Of a stretch of 64,000 nt of DNA, positions 56,112 through 64,000 are shown piece after piece (the first letter of the stretch is position 1; each line of letters begins with the position of its first letter). The notes beneath the pieces are model-generated. The model had not been told where the DNA came from. It ran no database searches and saw nothing but the letters and a program-made list of their open reading frames with translations. Source of the stretch: Phocaeicola faecalis (GTDB lineage Bacteria; Bacteroidota; Bacteroidia; Bacteroidales; Bacteroidaceae); the NCBI RefSeq assembly GCF_021730445.1, contig NZ_JADNRM010000008.1, positions 62,001 through 126,000 of the forward strand. The letters run 5' to 3'. A program made the position numbers and the translations under genes.

Positions 56112-59100
56112 ATGGCTTTTAGAAAAGAAACGAAGATAAAGAGTAATTTCTCGAAAATCTCAATTGGTTTGGCTTCACCTGAAGAAATCCTTGAGAATTC
56201 GAGTGGTGAGGTGTTGAAGCCTGAAACTATCAACTACCGTACCTACAAACCTGAACGTGACGGTTTGTTCTGCGAACGCATCTTCGGTCCGGTAAAAGAC
56301 TATGAATGTCATTGCGGTAAGTATAAACGTATTCGTTATAAAGGAATTGTTTGTGACCGTTGCGGTGTTGAAGTGACAGAAAAGAAAGTTCGTCGTGAAC
56401 GTATGGGACATATCCAGTTGGTAGTGCCTGTGGCACATATCTGGTATTTCCGTTCATTGCCGAACAAAATCGGTTACTTGTTGGGATTGCCCACCAAGAA
56501 ACTTGATTCTATTATTTACTATGAACGTTATGTCGTTATTCAGCCGGGTGCTGCCGCTGAAGAAGGCGTAAATGAATATGATTTGCTTTCAGAAGAGGAA
56601 TATCTGGATTTGCTGGAAAAACTTCCGAGAGAAAATCAATATTTGGAAGATACAGATCCTAACAAGTTTATTGCTAAGATGGGAGCTGAAGCCATCTATG
56701 ATTTGTTGGCTAAACTTGACTTGGATGCACTTTCTTATGAGTTGCGTCACAAGGCAAGCAACGACTCTTCACAACAGCGTAAGAATGAAGCATTGAAACG
56801 CCTGCAGGTTGTTGAATCGTTCCGCGCATCTCGCGGACGCAATAAACCTGAATGGATGATTGTACGTATTGTTCCGGTGATTCCTCCAGAACTTCGTCCG
56901 TTGGTGCCGTTGGATGGTGGTCGTTTTGCGACTTCTGACTTGAATGATTTGTATCGCCGTGTGATTATCCGTAACAATCGTTTGAAGAGACTGATTGAAA
57001 TCAAAGCTCCTGAAGTAATCTTACGCAACGAAAAACGTATGTTGCAAGAAGCTGTCGATTCATTGTTCGATAATTCACGTAAGTCCAGTGCTGTAAAAAC
57101 AGATGCAAACCGTCCGTTGAAATCACTGTCCGACAGTTTGAAAGGTAAGCAAGGACGTTTCCGTCAGAACCTGTTGGGTAAGCGTGTTGACTACTCAGCC
57201 CGTTCGGTAATTGTCGTTGGTCCTGAACTGAAAATGGGAGAATGCGGTATTCCTAAATTGATGGCTGCCGAACTTTACAAACCGTTTATTATCCGTAAAT
57301 TGATAGAACGCGGTATTGTGAAGACGGTTAAGTCAGCCAAGAAGATAGTAGACCGTAAAGAGCCTGTTATTTGGGATATCTTGGAGCATGTAATGAAAGG
57401 TCATCCGGTATTGTTGAACCGTGCGCCGACATTGCACCGTTTGGGTATCCAGGCATTCCAGCCACACATGATTGAAGGTAAGGCTATCCAGTTGCATCCA
57501 TTGGCATGTACTGCGTTCAATGCCGACTTTGACGGTGACCAGATGGCTGTTCACTTGCCTTTAAGCAATGAAGCTGTATTGGAAGCTCAGATGTTGATGC
57601 TTCAGGCACATAATATTTTGAACCCGGCTAATGGTGCGCCTATCACCGTACCCGCCCAGGATATGGTACTCGGTTTGTATTATATTACAAAACTGAGAAA
57701 AGGTGCTAAAGGTGAGGGACTGACATTCTATGGACCGGAAGAAGCTTTGATTGCTTATAATGAAGGTAAGGTAGATATCCATGCAATTATCAACGTTGTC
57801 GTAAAAGACTTGGATAAAGATGGCAATATTGTAGATGTAATGATGAAGGAAACTTCTGTAGGCCGTGTGATTGTAAATGAAATCGTTCCGGCAGAAGTGG
57901 GTTATCTGAATACCATTATTTCTAAAAAGTCTTTGCGTGACATCATTAGTGATGTTATCAAGGCGGTGGGTGTTGCTCGTGCTTGTGAATTCTTGGATGG
58001 TATTAAGAACTTAGGTTACCATATGGCGTTCAAGGGTGGTCTGTCATTCAACTTGGGTGATATTATCATTCCGAAGGAAAAAGAAGAACTGGTAAAACGC
58101 GGTAACGAAGAAGTAGAACAAATCATGATGAACTATAATATGGGTTTCATCACTGATAATGAACGTTACAACCAGGTTATTGATACATGGACTCATGTCA
58201 ACAGTGACTTGTCTGATATCCTTTATAAGACTATTAAGAACGATGACCAAGGTTTCAATTCAGTATTTATGATGCTTGATTCCGGTGCCCGTGGTTCTAA
58301 GGAACAGATTCGTCAGTTGTCAGGTATGCGTGGTTTGATGGCTAAACCGCAGAAAGCTGGTGCTGAAGGAGCTCAGATTATTGAAAACCCGATTCTTTCA
58401 AACTTTAAGGAAGGTTTGTCTGTGTTGGAGTACTTTATCTCTACCCACGGTGCTCGTAAAGGTTTGGCGGATACCGCGTTGAAGACTGCCGATGCCGGAT
58501 ACTTGACTCGTCGTCTGGTAGACGTGTCGCATGATGTGATTATTAATGAAGAAGACTGTGGAACACTTCGCGGTTTGGTTTGTACTGCTTTGAAGAATAA
58601 TGATGAAGTTATTGCTACTCTGTACGAACGTATCCTCGGACGTGTTTCTGTACATGATATTATTCATCCTACAACCGGTAAGTTGATTGTTGCCGGAGGT
58701 GAAGAGATTACTGAAGATATTGCACAGGAAATTGAAGATTCTCCGATTGAAAGCGTAGAAATCCGTTCTGTATTGACTTGTGAATCGAAGAAAGGCGTAT
58801 GTGCCAAGTGTTACGGACGTAACCTTGCTTCAAGCCGTATGGTTCAAAAGGGAGAAGCTGTCGGTGTCATCGCTGCACAGTCTATCGGTGAGCCGGGTAC
58901 TCAGTTGACGTTGCGTACGTTCCATGCCGGTGGTATCGCCGGTAACATGGCTGCCAATGCAAGTATTGTTGCCAAAAACAATGCTCGTCTGGAATTTGAG
59001 GAACTTCGTACTGTTGATACTGTAGATGAAACTACCGGTGAAGCCGTGAAAGTGGTAGTAGGCCGTTTGGCTGAGGTGCGCTTTATTGATGTAAATACCG

Positions 59101-60401
59101 GTATCATTTTATCAACTCATAATGTTCCTTACGGTTCTAAATTGTATGCTGCTGACGGTGATGTGGTTGAAAAAGGTAAACTGATTGCTAAATGGGATCC
59201 GTTCAACGCTGTTATCATTACCGAAGCAACCGGTAAGATTGAGTTCGAAAGTATGGTTGAGAACGTAACTTATAAGGTGGAATCAGATGAAGCTACCGGT
59301 TTGCGTGAAATCATCATTATCGAATCTAAGGATAAGACAAAAGTACCTTCTGCTCATATTACGACAGAAGATGGTAACTTGATACGTACTTATAACTTCC
59401 CTGTGGGTGGACACGTTGTTATTGAAAACAATCAATCGGTGAAGGCCGGTGACATCCTTGTGAAGATTCCGCGTGCTGTCGGTAAGGCTGGTGATATCAC
59501 CGGTGGTCTGCCTCGTGTAACAGAATTGTTTGAGGCACGTAACCCGTCTAACCCTGCTGTGGTTTCTGAAATCGATGGTGAAGTTACCATGGGTAAGATT
59601 AAACGTGGTAACCGTGAAATTATTGTAACATCCAAGACGGGTGAAGTGAAGAAGTACTTGGTTAATCTTTCTAAGCAGATTCTTGTTCAGGAGAACGACT
59701 ATGTACGTGCCGGAACTCCGCTGTCTGACGGTGCGATTACTCCTGCCGACATCTTGGCCATTAAAGGCCCTACGGCTGTGCAGGAATATATCGTAAACGA
59801 GGTACAGGATGTTTATCGTCTGCAAGGTGTGAAGATTAATGATAAGCACTTTGAGATTATCGTTCGTCAAATGATGCGTAAAGTTGAAATTGATGAACCG
59901 GGCGATACCCGCTTCTTGGAACAGCAAGTGGTGGATAAGCAAGATTTCATGGAAGAAAATGACCGCATCTGGGGTAAAAAAGTTGTCGTTGACGCAGGTG
60001 ATTCTCAGAACTTACAACCGGGTCAGATTGTAACTGCCCGTAAGTTGCGTGATGAGAACAGTATGTTGAAGCGTCGTGACTTGAAACCCGTTGAAGTGCG
60101 TGACGCTATCCCTGCAACATCTACTCAGATTCTGCAAGGTATTACTCGCGCTGCTTTGGGAACTTCAAGCTTCATGTCGGCTGCATCCTTCCAGGAAACA
60201 ACCAAGGTTCTGAACGAAGCTGCCATCAATGGTAAAGTAGATAAACTGGAAGGTATGAAGGAAAATGTGATTTGTGGTCACTTGATTCCTGCCGGTACCG
60301 GACAGCGTGAATTTGAAAAGATTGTTGTTGGTTCAAAAGAAGAATACGACCGCATCTTGGCAAATCGCAAAAATGTACTTGACTATAGTGAAGTAGAATA
60401 A
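56112..60401 (+). CDS. rpoC: RNA polymerase beta' subunit
   Basis: A 1429-residue subunit with an N-terminal zinc site ([20 protein letters not shown]), the catalytic magnesium motif [16 protein letters not shown] at about 470, the trigger-loop region and a second cysteine cluster ([15 protein letters not shown]). The length is typical for Bacteroidetes. A strong terminator follows at 60427. Confidence 0.98.
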   Translation: MAFRKETKIKSNFSKISIGLASPEEILENSSGEVLKPETINYRTYKPERDGLFCERIFGPVKDYECHCGKYKRIRYKGIVCDRCGVEVTEKKVRRERMGHIQLVVPVAHIWYFRSLPNKIGYLLGLPTKKLDSIIYYERYVVIQPGAAAEEGVNEYDLLSEEEYLDLLEKLPRENQYLEDTDPNKFIAKMGAEAIYDLLAKLDLDALSYELRHKASNDSSQQRKNEALKRLQVVESFRASRGRNKPEWMIVRIVPVIPPELRPLVPLDGGRFATSDLNDLYRRVIIRNNRLKRLIEIKAPEVILRNEKRMLQEAVDSLFDNSRKSSAVKTDANRPLKSLSDSLKGKQGRFRQNLLGKRVDYSARSVIVVGPELKMGECGIPKLMAAELYKPFIIRKLIERGIVKTVKSAKKIVDRKEPVIWDILEHVMKGHPVLLNRAPTLHRLGIQAFQPHMIEGKAIQLHPLACTAFNADFDGDQMAVHLPLSNEAVLEAQMLMLQAHNILNPANGAPITVPAQDMVLGLYYITKLRKGAKGEGLTFYGPEEALIAYNEGKVDIHAIINVVVKDLDKDGNIVDVMMKETSVGRVIVNEIVPAEVGYLNTIISKKSLRDIISDVIKAVGVARACEFLDGIKNLGYHMAFKGGLSFNLGDIIIPKEKEELVKRGNEEVEQIMMNYNMGFITDNERYNQVIDTWTHVNSDLSDILYKTIKNDDQGFNSVFMMLDSGARGSKEQIRQLSGMRGLMAKPQKAGAEGAQIIENPILSNFKEGLSVLEYFISTHGARKGLADTALKTADAGYLTRRLVDVSHDVIINEEDCGTLRGLVCTALKNNDEVIATLYERILGRVSVHDIIHPTTGKLIVAGGEEITEDIAQEIEDSPIESVEIRSVLTCESKKGVCAKCYGRNLASSRMVQKGEAVGVIAAQSIGEPGTQLTLRTFHAGGIAGNMAANASIVAKNNARLEFEELRTVDTVDETTGEAVKVVVGRLAEVRFIDVNTGIILSTHNVPYGSKLYAADGDVVEKGKLIAKWDPFNAVIITEATGKIEFESMVENVTYKVESDEATGLREIIIIESKDKTKVPSAHITTEDGNLIRTYNFPVGGHVVIENNQSVKAGDILVKIPRAVGKAGDITGGLPRVTELFEARNPSNPAVVSEIDGEVTMGKIKRGNREIIVTSKTGEVKKYLVNLSKQILVQENDYVRAGTPLSDGAITPADILAIKGPTAVQEYIVNEVQDVYRLQGVKINDKHFEIIVRQMMRKVEIDEPGDTRFLEQQVVDKQDFMEENDRIWGKKVVVDAGDSQNLQPGQIVTARKLRDENSMLKRRDLKPVEVRDAIPATSTQILQGITRAALGTSSFMSAASFQETTKVLNEAAINGKVDKLEGMKENVICGHLIPAGTGQREFEKIVVGSKEEYDRILANRKNVLDYSEVE

Positions 60402-60426
60402 TACAATTCATCAAGACTCTAAATAG

Positions 60427-60464
60427 AAGGTCGGTTTTCCTAAGGGGAGACCGACCTTTTTTAT
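60427..60464 (+). terminator. Terminator of the rpoBC operon
   Basis: AAGGTCGGT (60427-60435) pairs with ACCGACCTT (60450-60458) and is followed by TTTTTTATTT. Confidence 0.88.
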
Positions 60465-60580
60465 TTAATAAACCGGTATATTCTCTTTCTCTGGCTCTAT
60501 CACTTTCCCCCGCCATTACATAGCACAGATTTCTTAGCTAATAAGGTCGACTTAACCTGACACAATGACATATATATGTA

Positions 60581-60668
60581 TAGGCTTATGCATACGTACG
60601 CGTAGGCTTACGCGTACGTATGTGTAGGCTTACGCCACCGTATGTATGAACCGATGCGTGCCTACGTG
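60581..60668. repeat. 22-bp tandem array (TAGGCTTACG...)
   Basis: Units of exactly 22 bp start at 60581, 60603 and 60625 (TAGGCTTATG, TAGGCTTACG, TAGGCTTACG), with a degenerate fourth at 60647. Units 1 and 2 also create a perfect 14-bp hairpin, CATACGTACGCGTA with its complement around the loop GGCT (60591-60622). Confidence 0.8.
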
Positions 60669-60803
60669 TGAATTACCAACCAATCTTCCAAATTATTCGT
60701 AAATCATATTTGATGATAAAAAGATTTCAGCCATTTTTAAACAGACTCTCATTGTTTTTCTAAAAGTTTGATAATAATAGTCCTTTTTTCAGAATAATAT
60801 ATC

Positions 60804-60811
60804 TATATTTG
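60804..60811 (+). promoter_or_regulatory. -7 promoter element upstream of the structured region
   Basis: TATATTTG matches TAnnTTTG. A T-run at 60784-60789 lies in the -33 area, but no TTTG is seen. The next coding start on this strand is 310 bp away. Confidence 0.5.
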
Positions 60812-60816
60812 TAGTC

Positions 60817-61080
60817 AGTCAAAGCGACAAAGAGAGTTCGTGTTTGATATGTTAATGTTAATAGAGCGTTTTTGATATTACTTTGTGTTAGAAAATCCCC
60901 AATTTTCGAAGCGGAACAAAGTGGATACAACAGAACGCTCACGTCGTGTGTTTATACTTCCTTCTAAAAGGAAATATGCATAACGGCGTGGGACTGTTGT
61001 TTTTATTTGTTCCGTGGGTATGGGGATACCTCTAACGCAGATAAGACATTAAAACAGTTCCCACGCTTTTATATATTTAT
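60817..61080 (+). ncRNA. Probable structured RNA or long regulatory leader
   Basis: About 260 nt after a promoter box contain nested pairings: GAGCGTT (60864-60870) with AACGCTC (60934-60940); ACTTTGT (60880-60886) with ACAAAGT (60916-60922); GAAAAT/ATTTTC around CCCCA (60891-60907); TTCCTT/AAGGAA (60958-60973). ACGGCGTG (60983-60990) can pair either with CACGTCGT (60940-60947) or, as GCGTGGGACTGTT, with AACAGTTCCCACGC (61053-61066), which is followed by TTTTATATATTT. That is an attenuator-like choice. I do not recognise the family; 6S RNA or a riboswitch remain possible. Confidence 0.5.
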
Positions 61081-61121
61081 GCCATCCTTAGGGAGCAGGG
61101 AGGGAGATACATTAGGCCGCT

Positions 61122-61904
61122 ATGAAAACAATAGAAGAACTGGAAGAACTCAACCGCCAATTACAAGTCGAATTGAGGGAAGCTAGGGCTGCACAGGCTC
61201 AAGCCGAAGCCGCTAATCAAAACAAATCGGTGTTTCTTGCCAATATGAGCCATGAGATACGAACGCCGCTTAATGTTATTATGGGGTTCTCGAACTTGAT
61301 TGTTACTGCTGCTACCGAGGAAGAAAAGCGAATGTATGCGGACGTTCTGGAAAATAATTGTTCATTGTTGCTTCAGCTTATTAATGATATTTTGGACCTG
61401 TCGAAAATAGAATCGGGAACATTGACTTTTGCAGAGGAAGAAGTGGAACTGAATATGTTACTGGAAGAACTGGCAAGCGCGATGCGTACACGGATTGTCA
61501 CAGAGGAGGTTGTCTTGAATTGTGTTACACTTTCTGCTCCTTGCTTTATTGTGACGGAGAAAAAACGGCTTTCTCAAGTGCTTATTAATCTATTGACAAA
61601 TGCTATTAAGTTTACGACCAAAGGCAGCATTCATTTAGGCTATGAAATTCATGGGAAAATGCTTTATTTTTATGTGTCTGATACCGGATGCGGCCTTCCT
61701 GAATCTCAAAAGCAAAAAGTGTTTGAACGATTTGTCAGACTTGATTCCGCTAAACCGGGTACGGGGCTGGGACTTGCAATTTGTCGCACTATTGTGGAAA
61801 AAATGGGAGGATGTATTGGTGTAGAATCAGAGGAGGGAAAAGGAGCTTGTTTCTGGTTTACTATTCCTTATGCTCTCTCTTCTATAGAAAAAAATGATAT
61901 TTAG
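61122..61904 (+). CDS. Orphan soluble histidine kinase
   Basis: A 260-residue kinase without transmembrane or sensor domain. A short coiled coil (IEELEELNRQLQVELREARA) leads into HisKA with phosphoacceptor His44 (FLANMSHEIRTPLN), followed by a HATPase domain with N-box (QVLINLLTNAIKFT), G1 (VSDTGCGLP) and G2 (GTGLGLAICRTIV) boxes; all catalytic boxes are intact. No response regulator is adjacent. It may work with a partner elsewhere, possibly one lacking its own kinase. The 5' region is the long structured stretch described at 60817. Confidence 0.88.
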   Translation: MKTIEELEELNRQLQVELREARAAQAQAEAANQNKSVFLANMSHEIRTPLNVIMGFSNLIVTAATEEEKRMYADVLENNCSLLLQLINDILDLSKIESGTLTFAEEEVELNMLLEELASAMRTRIVTEEVVLNCVTLSAPCFIVTEKKRLSQVLINLLTNAIKFTTKGSIHLGYEIHGKMLYFYVSDTGCGLPESQKQKVFERFVRLDSAKPGTGLGLAICRTIVEKMGGCIGVESEEGKGACFWFTIPYALSSIEKNDI

Positions 61905-61916
61905 TGTGTCTATTGT

Positions 61917-61946
61917 TGCTTGATTGATTCCTTTTCCTTACTTTTG
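61917..61946 (+). promoter_or_regulatory. Promoter of the DUF3467 gene (TTG, 19 bp, TACTTTTG)
   Basis: TTG at 61917-61919 and TACTTTTG at 61939-61946 with 19 bp between. Just after it, TCTGCT/AGCAGA at about 61951-61969 forms a small hairpin in the leader. Confidence 0.6.
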
Positions 61947-62003
61947 CTCGTCTGCTACTAAGAAGCAGATAATATTTACCTTTTAATATAGAAGAAAATA
62001 ATC

Positions 62004-62345
62004 ATGGAAAACGAAAAAAACAACAATCAGCTCCAAATAGAGTTGAAAGAAGAAGTAGCACAAGGCACTTATGCCAATCTTGCCATAATTACACATTCCA
62101 GCTCTGAATTTATAGTAGATTTCGTGCGTGTAATGCCCGGATTGCCGAAAGCAGGGGTGCAATCTCGTATTGTATTGACTCCTGAGCATGCTAAGCGCCT
62201 GATGTATGCTTTGCAAGAAAATGTGGCAAAATATGAACGTAATTTCGGACCGGTCCGTATGCCTGAAGAGATGAATGGTGCCAACGGTGGTCCTGACGGC
62301 AAGACTTTTATTCCGCCTATGAGCGGCTTTAAGGGAGAAGCATAA
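62004..62345 (+). CDS. DUF3467 family protein
   Basis: A 113-residue protein with the family core YANLAIITHSSSEFIVDFVR and VQSRIVLTPEHAKRLMYALQ, and a glycine/proline-rich tail. The family is small, conserved and of unknown function. It has its own promoter (61917) and terminator (62375), so it is a single-gene unit between the kinase and the rpsL operon. Confidence 0.88.
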   Translation: MENEKNNNQLQIELKEEVAQGTYANLAIITHSSSEFIVDFVRVMPGLPKAGVQSRIVLTPEHAKRLMYALQENVAKYERNFGPVRMPEEMNGANGGPDGKTFIPPMSGFKGEA

Positions 62346-62374
62346 GCTATACTTTGTCGTGTAAATGGCATATT

Positions 62375-62418
62375 AGTCTGTCTTTCAAAAGATTTTTTTG
62401 AGAGACAGACTATTTTTA
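62375..62418 (+). terminator. Terminator after the DUF3467 gene
   Basis: AGTCTGTCT (62375-62383) pairs with AGACAGACT (62403-62411), with further inner pairing TCAA/TTGA, then ATTTTTATT. Confidence 0.85.
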
Positions 62419-62431
62419 TTGCTTAAAAGTA

Positions 62432-62461
62432 TTGTTTATTAAAATGTTATTCGTAACTTTG
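62432..62461 (+). promoter_or_regulatory. Promoter of the rpsL-rpsG-fusA operon (TTG, 19 bp, TAACTTTG)
   Basis: TTG at 62432-62434 and TAACTTTG at 62454-62461 with 19 bp between; the leader before rpsL is about 70 nt. Confidence 0.7.
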
Positions 62462-62535
62462 CAGCCCAAAATGTATAGTTTTGGATTGAATTAGTAAATT
62501 AATAAACAATATATAACAATTAAAAATCAAACAAA

Positions 62536-62949
62536 ATGCCTACTATTCAACAGTTAGTAAGAAAAGGAAGAGAGGTTTTGGTTGAGAAAAGTAAGTCTCC
62601 GGCACTGGATTCATGTCCTCAAAGACGTGGTGTTTGTGTTCGTGTGTATACTACTACTCCGAAGAAACCGAATTCAGCAATGCGTAAAGTTGCTCGTGTA
62701 CGTCTGACAAACTCTAAGGAAGTGAACTCTTACATTCCGGGAGAAGGACACAACTTGCAAGAACACTCAATCGTATTGGTTCGCGGTGGTCGTGTGAAAG
62801 ACCTTCCGGGTGTACGTTATCACATCGTTCGTGGTACTTTGGATACAGCAGGTGTGGCTGGTCGTACACAAAGACGTTCTAAATACGGTGCTAAGCGCCC
62901 GAAAGCTGGACAAGCAGCAGCTCCTGCAAAAGGAAAAGGTAAAAAGTAA
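62536..62949 (+). CDS. rpsL: 30S ribosomal protein S12
   Basis: A 137-residue decoding-centre protein. The loops [15 protein letters not shown] and [13 protein letters not shown] hold the lysines equal to E. coli K43 and K88, so the target is not altered toward streptomycin resistance. A basic C-terminal tail ([13 protein letters not shown]) is longer than in E. coli, as is usual in Bacteroidetes. Confidence 0.97.
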   Translation: MPTIQQLVRKGREVLVEKSKSPALDSCPQRRGVCVRVYTTTPKKPNSAMRKVARVRLTNSKEVNSYIPGEGHNLQEHSIVLVRGGRVKDLPGVRYHIVRGTLDTAGVAGRTQRRSKYGAKRPKAGQAAAPAKGKGKK

Positions 62950-63035
62950 TTTGAAGCCTAGCTGAAATTCCGAAAAGAAAAAAGTATTTTAATTTAAGTT
63001 TTTGGTTTGTTGGAATAAGCTATAAAGGTTGAGTA

Positions 63036-63055
63036 AATGCTTCGGTGGAAGCGTT
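63036..63055 (+). promoter_or_regulatory. Hairpin in the rpsL-rpsG gap
   Basis: AATGCTTC (63036-63043) pairs with GAAGCGTT (63048-63055) around GGTG. The gap between rpsL and rpsG is 159 bp, and in E. coli this intercistronic region is the S7 autoregulation site. A similar role here is inference only. Confidence 0.4.
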
Positions 63056-63108
63056 GAAGTAAACAAGAGTCGCAGCCCCAAACAAAAAACATTATTTTTT
63101 AAAGAAAA

Positions 63109-63585
63109 ATGAGAAAAGCAAAACCAAAAAAACGTGTGATCCTTCCGGATCCGGTATTTAATGACCAGAAGGTTTCTAAATTCGTTAACCATCTGATGTA
63201 TGATGGAAAGAAGAATACCTCTTATGAAATCTTCTATGCTGCATTGGAAACAGTAAAAACAAAACTTCCTAACGAAGAAAAATCAGCTTTGGAAATCTGG
63301 AAGAAGGCTTTGGATAACGTAACTCCTCAGCTGGAAGTTAAGTCTCGCCGTGTAGGTGGTGCTACATTCCAAGTTCCTACTGAAATCCGTCCTGATCGCA
63401 AGGAATCAATCTCAATGAAAAACTTGATCCTTTTCGCTCGTAAACGTGGTGGTAAATCAATGGCAGATAAATTGGCTGCTGAAATCATCGACGCATTCAA
63501 CGAACAGGGTGGTGCCTTCAAGCGTAAAGAAGATATGCACCGTATGGCAGAAGCTAACCGTGCATTCGCTCACTTCAGATTCTAA
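63109..63585 (+). CDS. rpsG: 30S ribosomal protein S7
   Basis: A 158-residue protein ([20 protein letters not shown]) that nucleates folding of the 16S rRNA 3' domain. Conserved [15 protein letters not shown] and AHFRF at the C-terminus are present. It is 32 bp before fusA. Confidence 0.97.
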   Translation: MRKAKPKKRVILPDPVFNDQKVSKFVNHLMYDGKKNTSYEIFYAALETVKTKLPNEEKSALEIWKKALDNVTPQLEVKSRRVGGATFQVPTEIRPDRKESISMKNLILFARKRGGKSMADKLAAEIIDAFNEQGGAFKRKEDMHRMAEANRAFAHFRF

Positions 63586-63617
63586 TCAAGTAATAATTAA
63601 ATAAGTAAAGGACGAAA

Positions 63618-64000
63618 ATGGCTAAAAATGATTTGCATTTGACCCGCAATATCGGTATCATGGCTCACATCGATGCCGGTAAGACAACCACTTCGGAACG
63701 TATTTTGTTCTACACCGGTCTGACTCACAAAATTGGTGAAGTTCATGATGGTGCAGCTACAATGGACTGGATGGCTCAGGAGCAGGAACGTGGTATTACT
63801 ATTACCTCTGCAGCAACAACAACTCGTTGGAAATATGCAGGCAATACTTATAAGATTAACTTGATTGATACTCCGGGACACGTTGACTTTACTGCTGAAG
63901 TAGAGCGCTCATTACGTGTGTTGGATGGAGCTGTTGCTGCTTACTGTGCTGTTGGTGGTGTAGAACCTCAGTCAGAAACAGTATGGCGTCAGGCTGATAA
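63618..64000 (+). CDS. fusA: Elongation factor G, 5' part (runs out of the window)
   Basis: The first 127 codons of EF-G: G1 [15 protein letters not shown], the switch I region [13 protein letters not shown] and G3 [14 protein letters not shown] are intact. The gene continues past the window edge. Its position after rpsL and rpsG is the standard str operon order. Confidence 0.96.
   Translation, partial: MAKNDLHLTRNIGIMAHIDAGKTTTSERILFYTGLTHKIGEVHDGAATMDWMAQEQERGITITSAATTTRWKYAGNTYKINLIDTPGHVDFTAEVERSLRVLDGAVAAYCAVGGVEPQSETVWRQAD

Larger units (their letters stand above)
60465..61121. other. 657-bp non-coding region with repeats and a probable structured RNA
   Basis: There is no supported coding frame. 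In order it holds a 22-bp tandem array (60581-60668), AT-rich DNA, a -7 promoter box (60804) and about 260 nt with several nested inverted repeats up to a terminator-like stem (61053-61066). The final 40 bp lead into the orphan kinase gene. Confidence 0.65.

Overview
The window reads as chromosomal DNA of a Bacteroides-type bacterium (phylum Bacteroidota). The evidence is a SusC/SusD pair under an ECF sigma/FecR anti-sigma pair, many beta-barrel and TonB-dependent outer-membrane proteins, genes that mostly lack Shine-Dalgarno sequences, and repeated promoters of the Bacteroides form (TTTG near -33, TAnnTTTG near -7). No rRNA genes, CRISPR arrays or intact insertion sequences are seen. Species cannot be named from sequence alone.

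Layout. (1) 130-7746, minus strand: an envelope operon of TonB-dependent receptor, DUF4876 lipoprotein, DUF6850 outer-membrane barrel, an 8-cysteine ferredoxin and a TPR/transmembrane/AraC regulator, with a second membrane-bound AraC regulator divergent at 7911. (2) 8676-12733: an RNA-like or small-ORF locus, three GNAT acetyltransferases, a B12-binding radical SAM protein and a DUF488 protein. (3) 12788-18133: a three-gene biotin-dependent acyl-CoA carboxylase operon, a methyltransferase-like protein, a PduO-type cobalamin adenosyltransferase and a DUF2795 protein. (4) 18703-28011: an OmpA-like barrel, a MITE-like element, priA, a PHP phosphoesterase, a low-molecular-weight tyrosine phosphatase, a PgpH-like HD phosphodiesterase, gltX and waaA. 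(5) 28126-40238: a polysaccharide utilization locus with ECF sigma, FecR, SusC (broken by an in-frame stop), SusD, GH29, GH105 and GH2. (6) 40505-42781: remnants of an outer-membrane barrel gene and a histidine kinase gene that face each other at a deletion junction, followed by an intact response regulator. (7) 42845-47368: a small barrel, gamma-carbonic anhydrase, aminopeptidase P, rpsU, a XerC/D-type recombinase and hpf. (8) 47466-60401: tRNA-Thr, -Tyr, -Gly, -Thr, tuf, tRNA-Trp, secE, nusG, rplKAJL, rpoB, rpoC. (9) 60402-64000: a long non-coding stretch with a tandem repeat array and a probable structured RNA, an orphan histidine kinase, a DUF3467 protein, then rpsL, rpsG and the start of fusA.

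How parts may work together. The carboxylase genes and the cobalamin adenosyltransferase fit methylmalonyl-CoA/propionate metabolism. The PUL follows the trans-envelope logic in which an STN-bearing SusC signals through FecR to its ECF sigma factor, but here the susC reading frame is interrupted. The translation/transcription block is close to the classic tufB-rpoBC arrangement, including the same four tRNAs before tuf.

The least explained signals are non-coding. Tandem arrays with periods of 21-22 bp lie just after operon-ending hairpins at 18426, 40435 and 60581, with unrelated sequences. A 160-bp inverted-repeat element sits against the priA promoter. A perfect 24-bp hairpin abuts another promoter at 16554. 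A multi-hairpin leader with mutually exclusive pairings precedes the orphan kinase.
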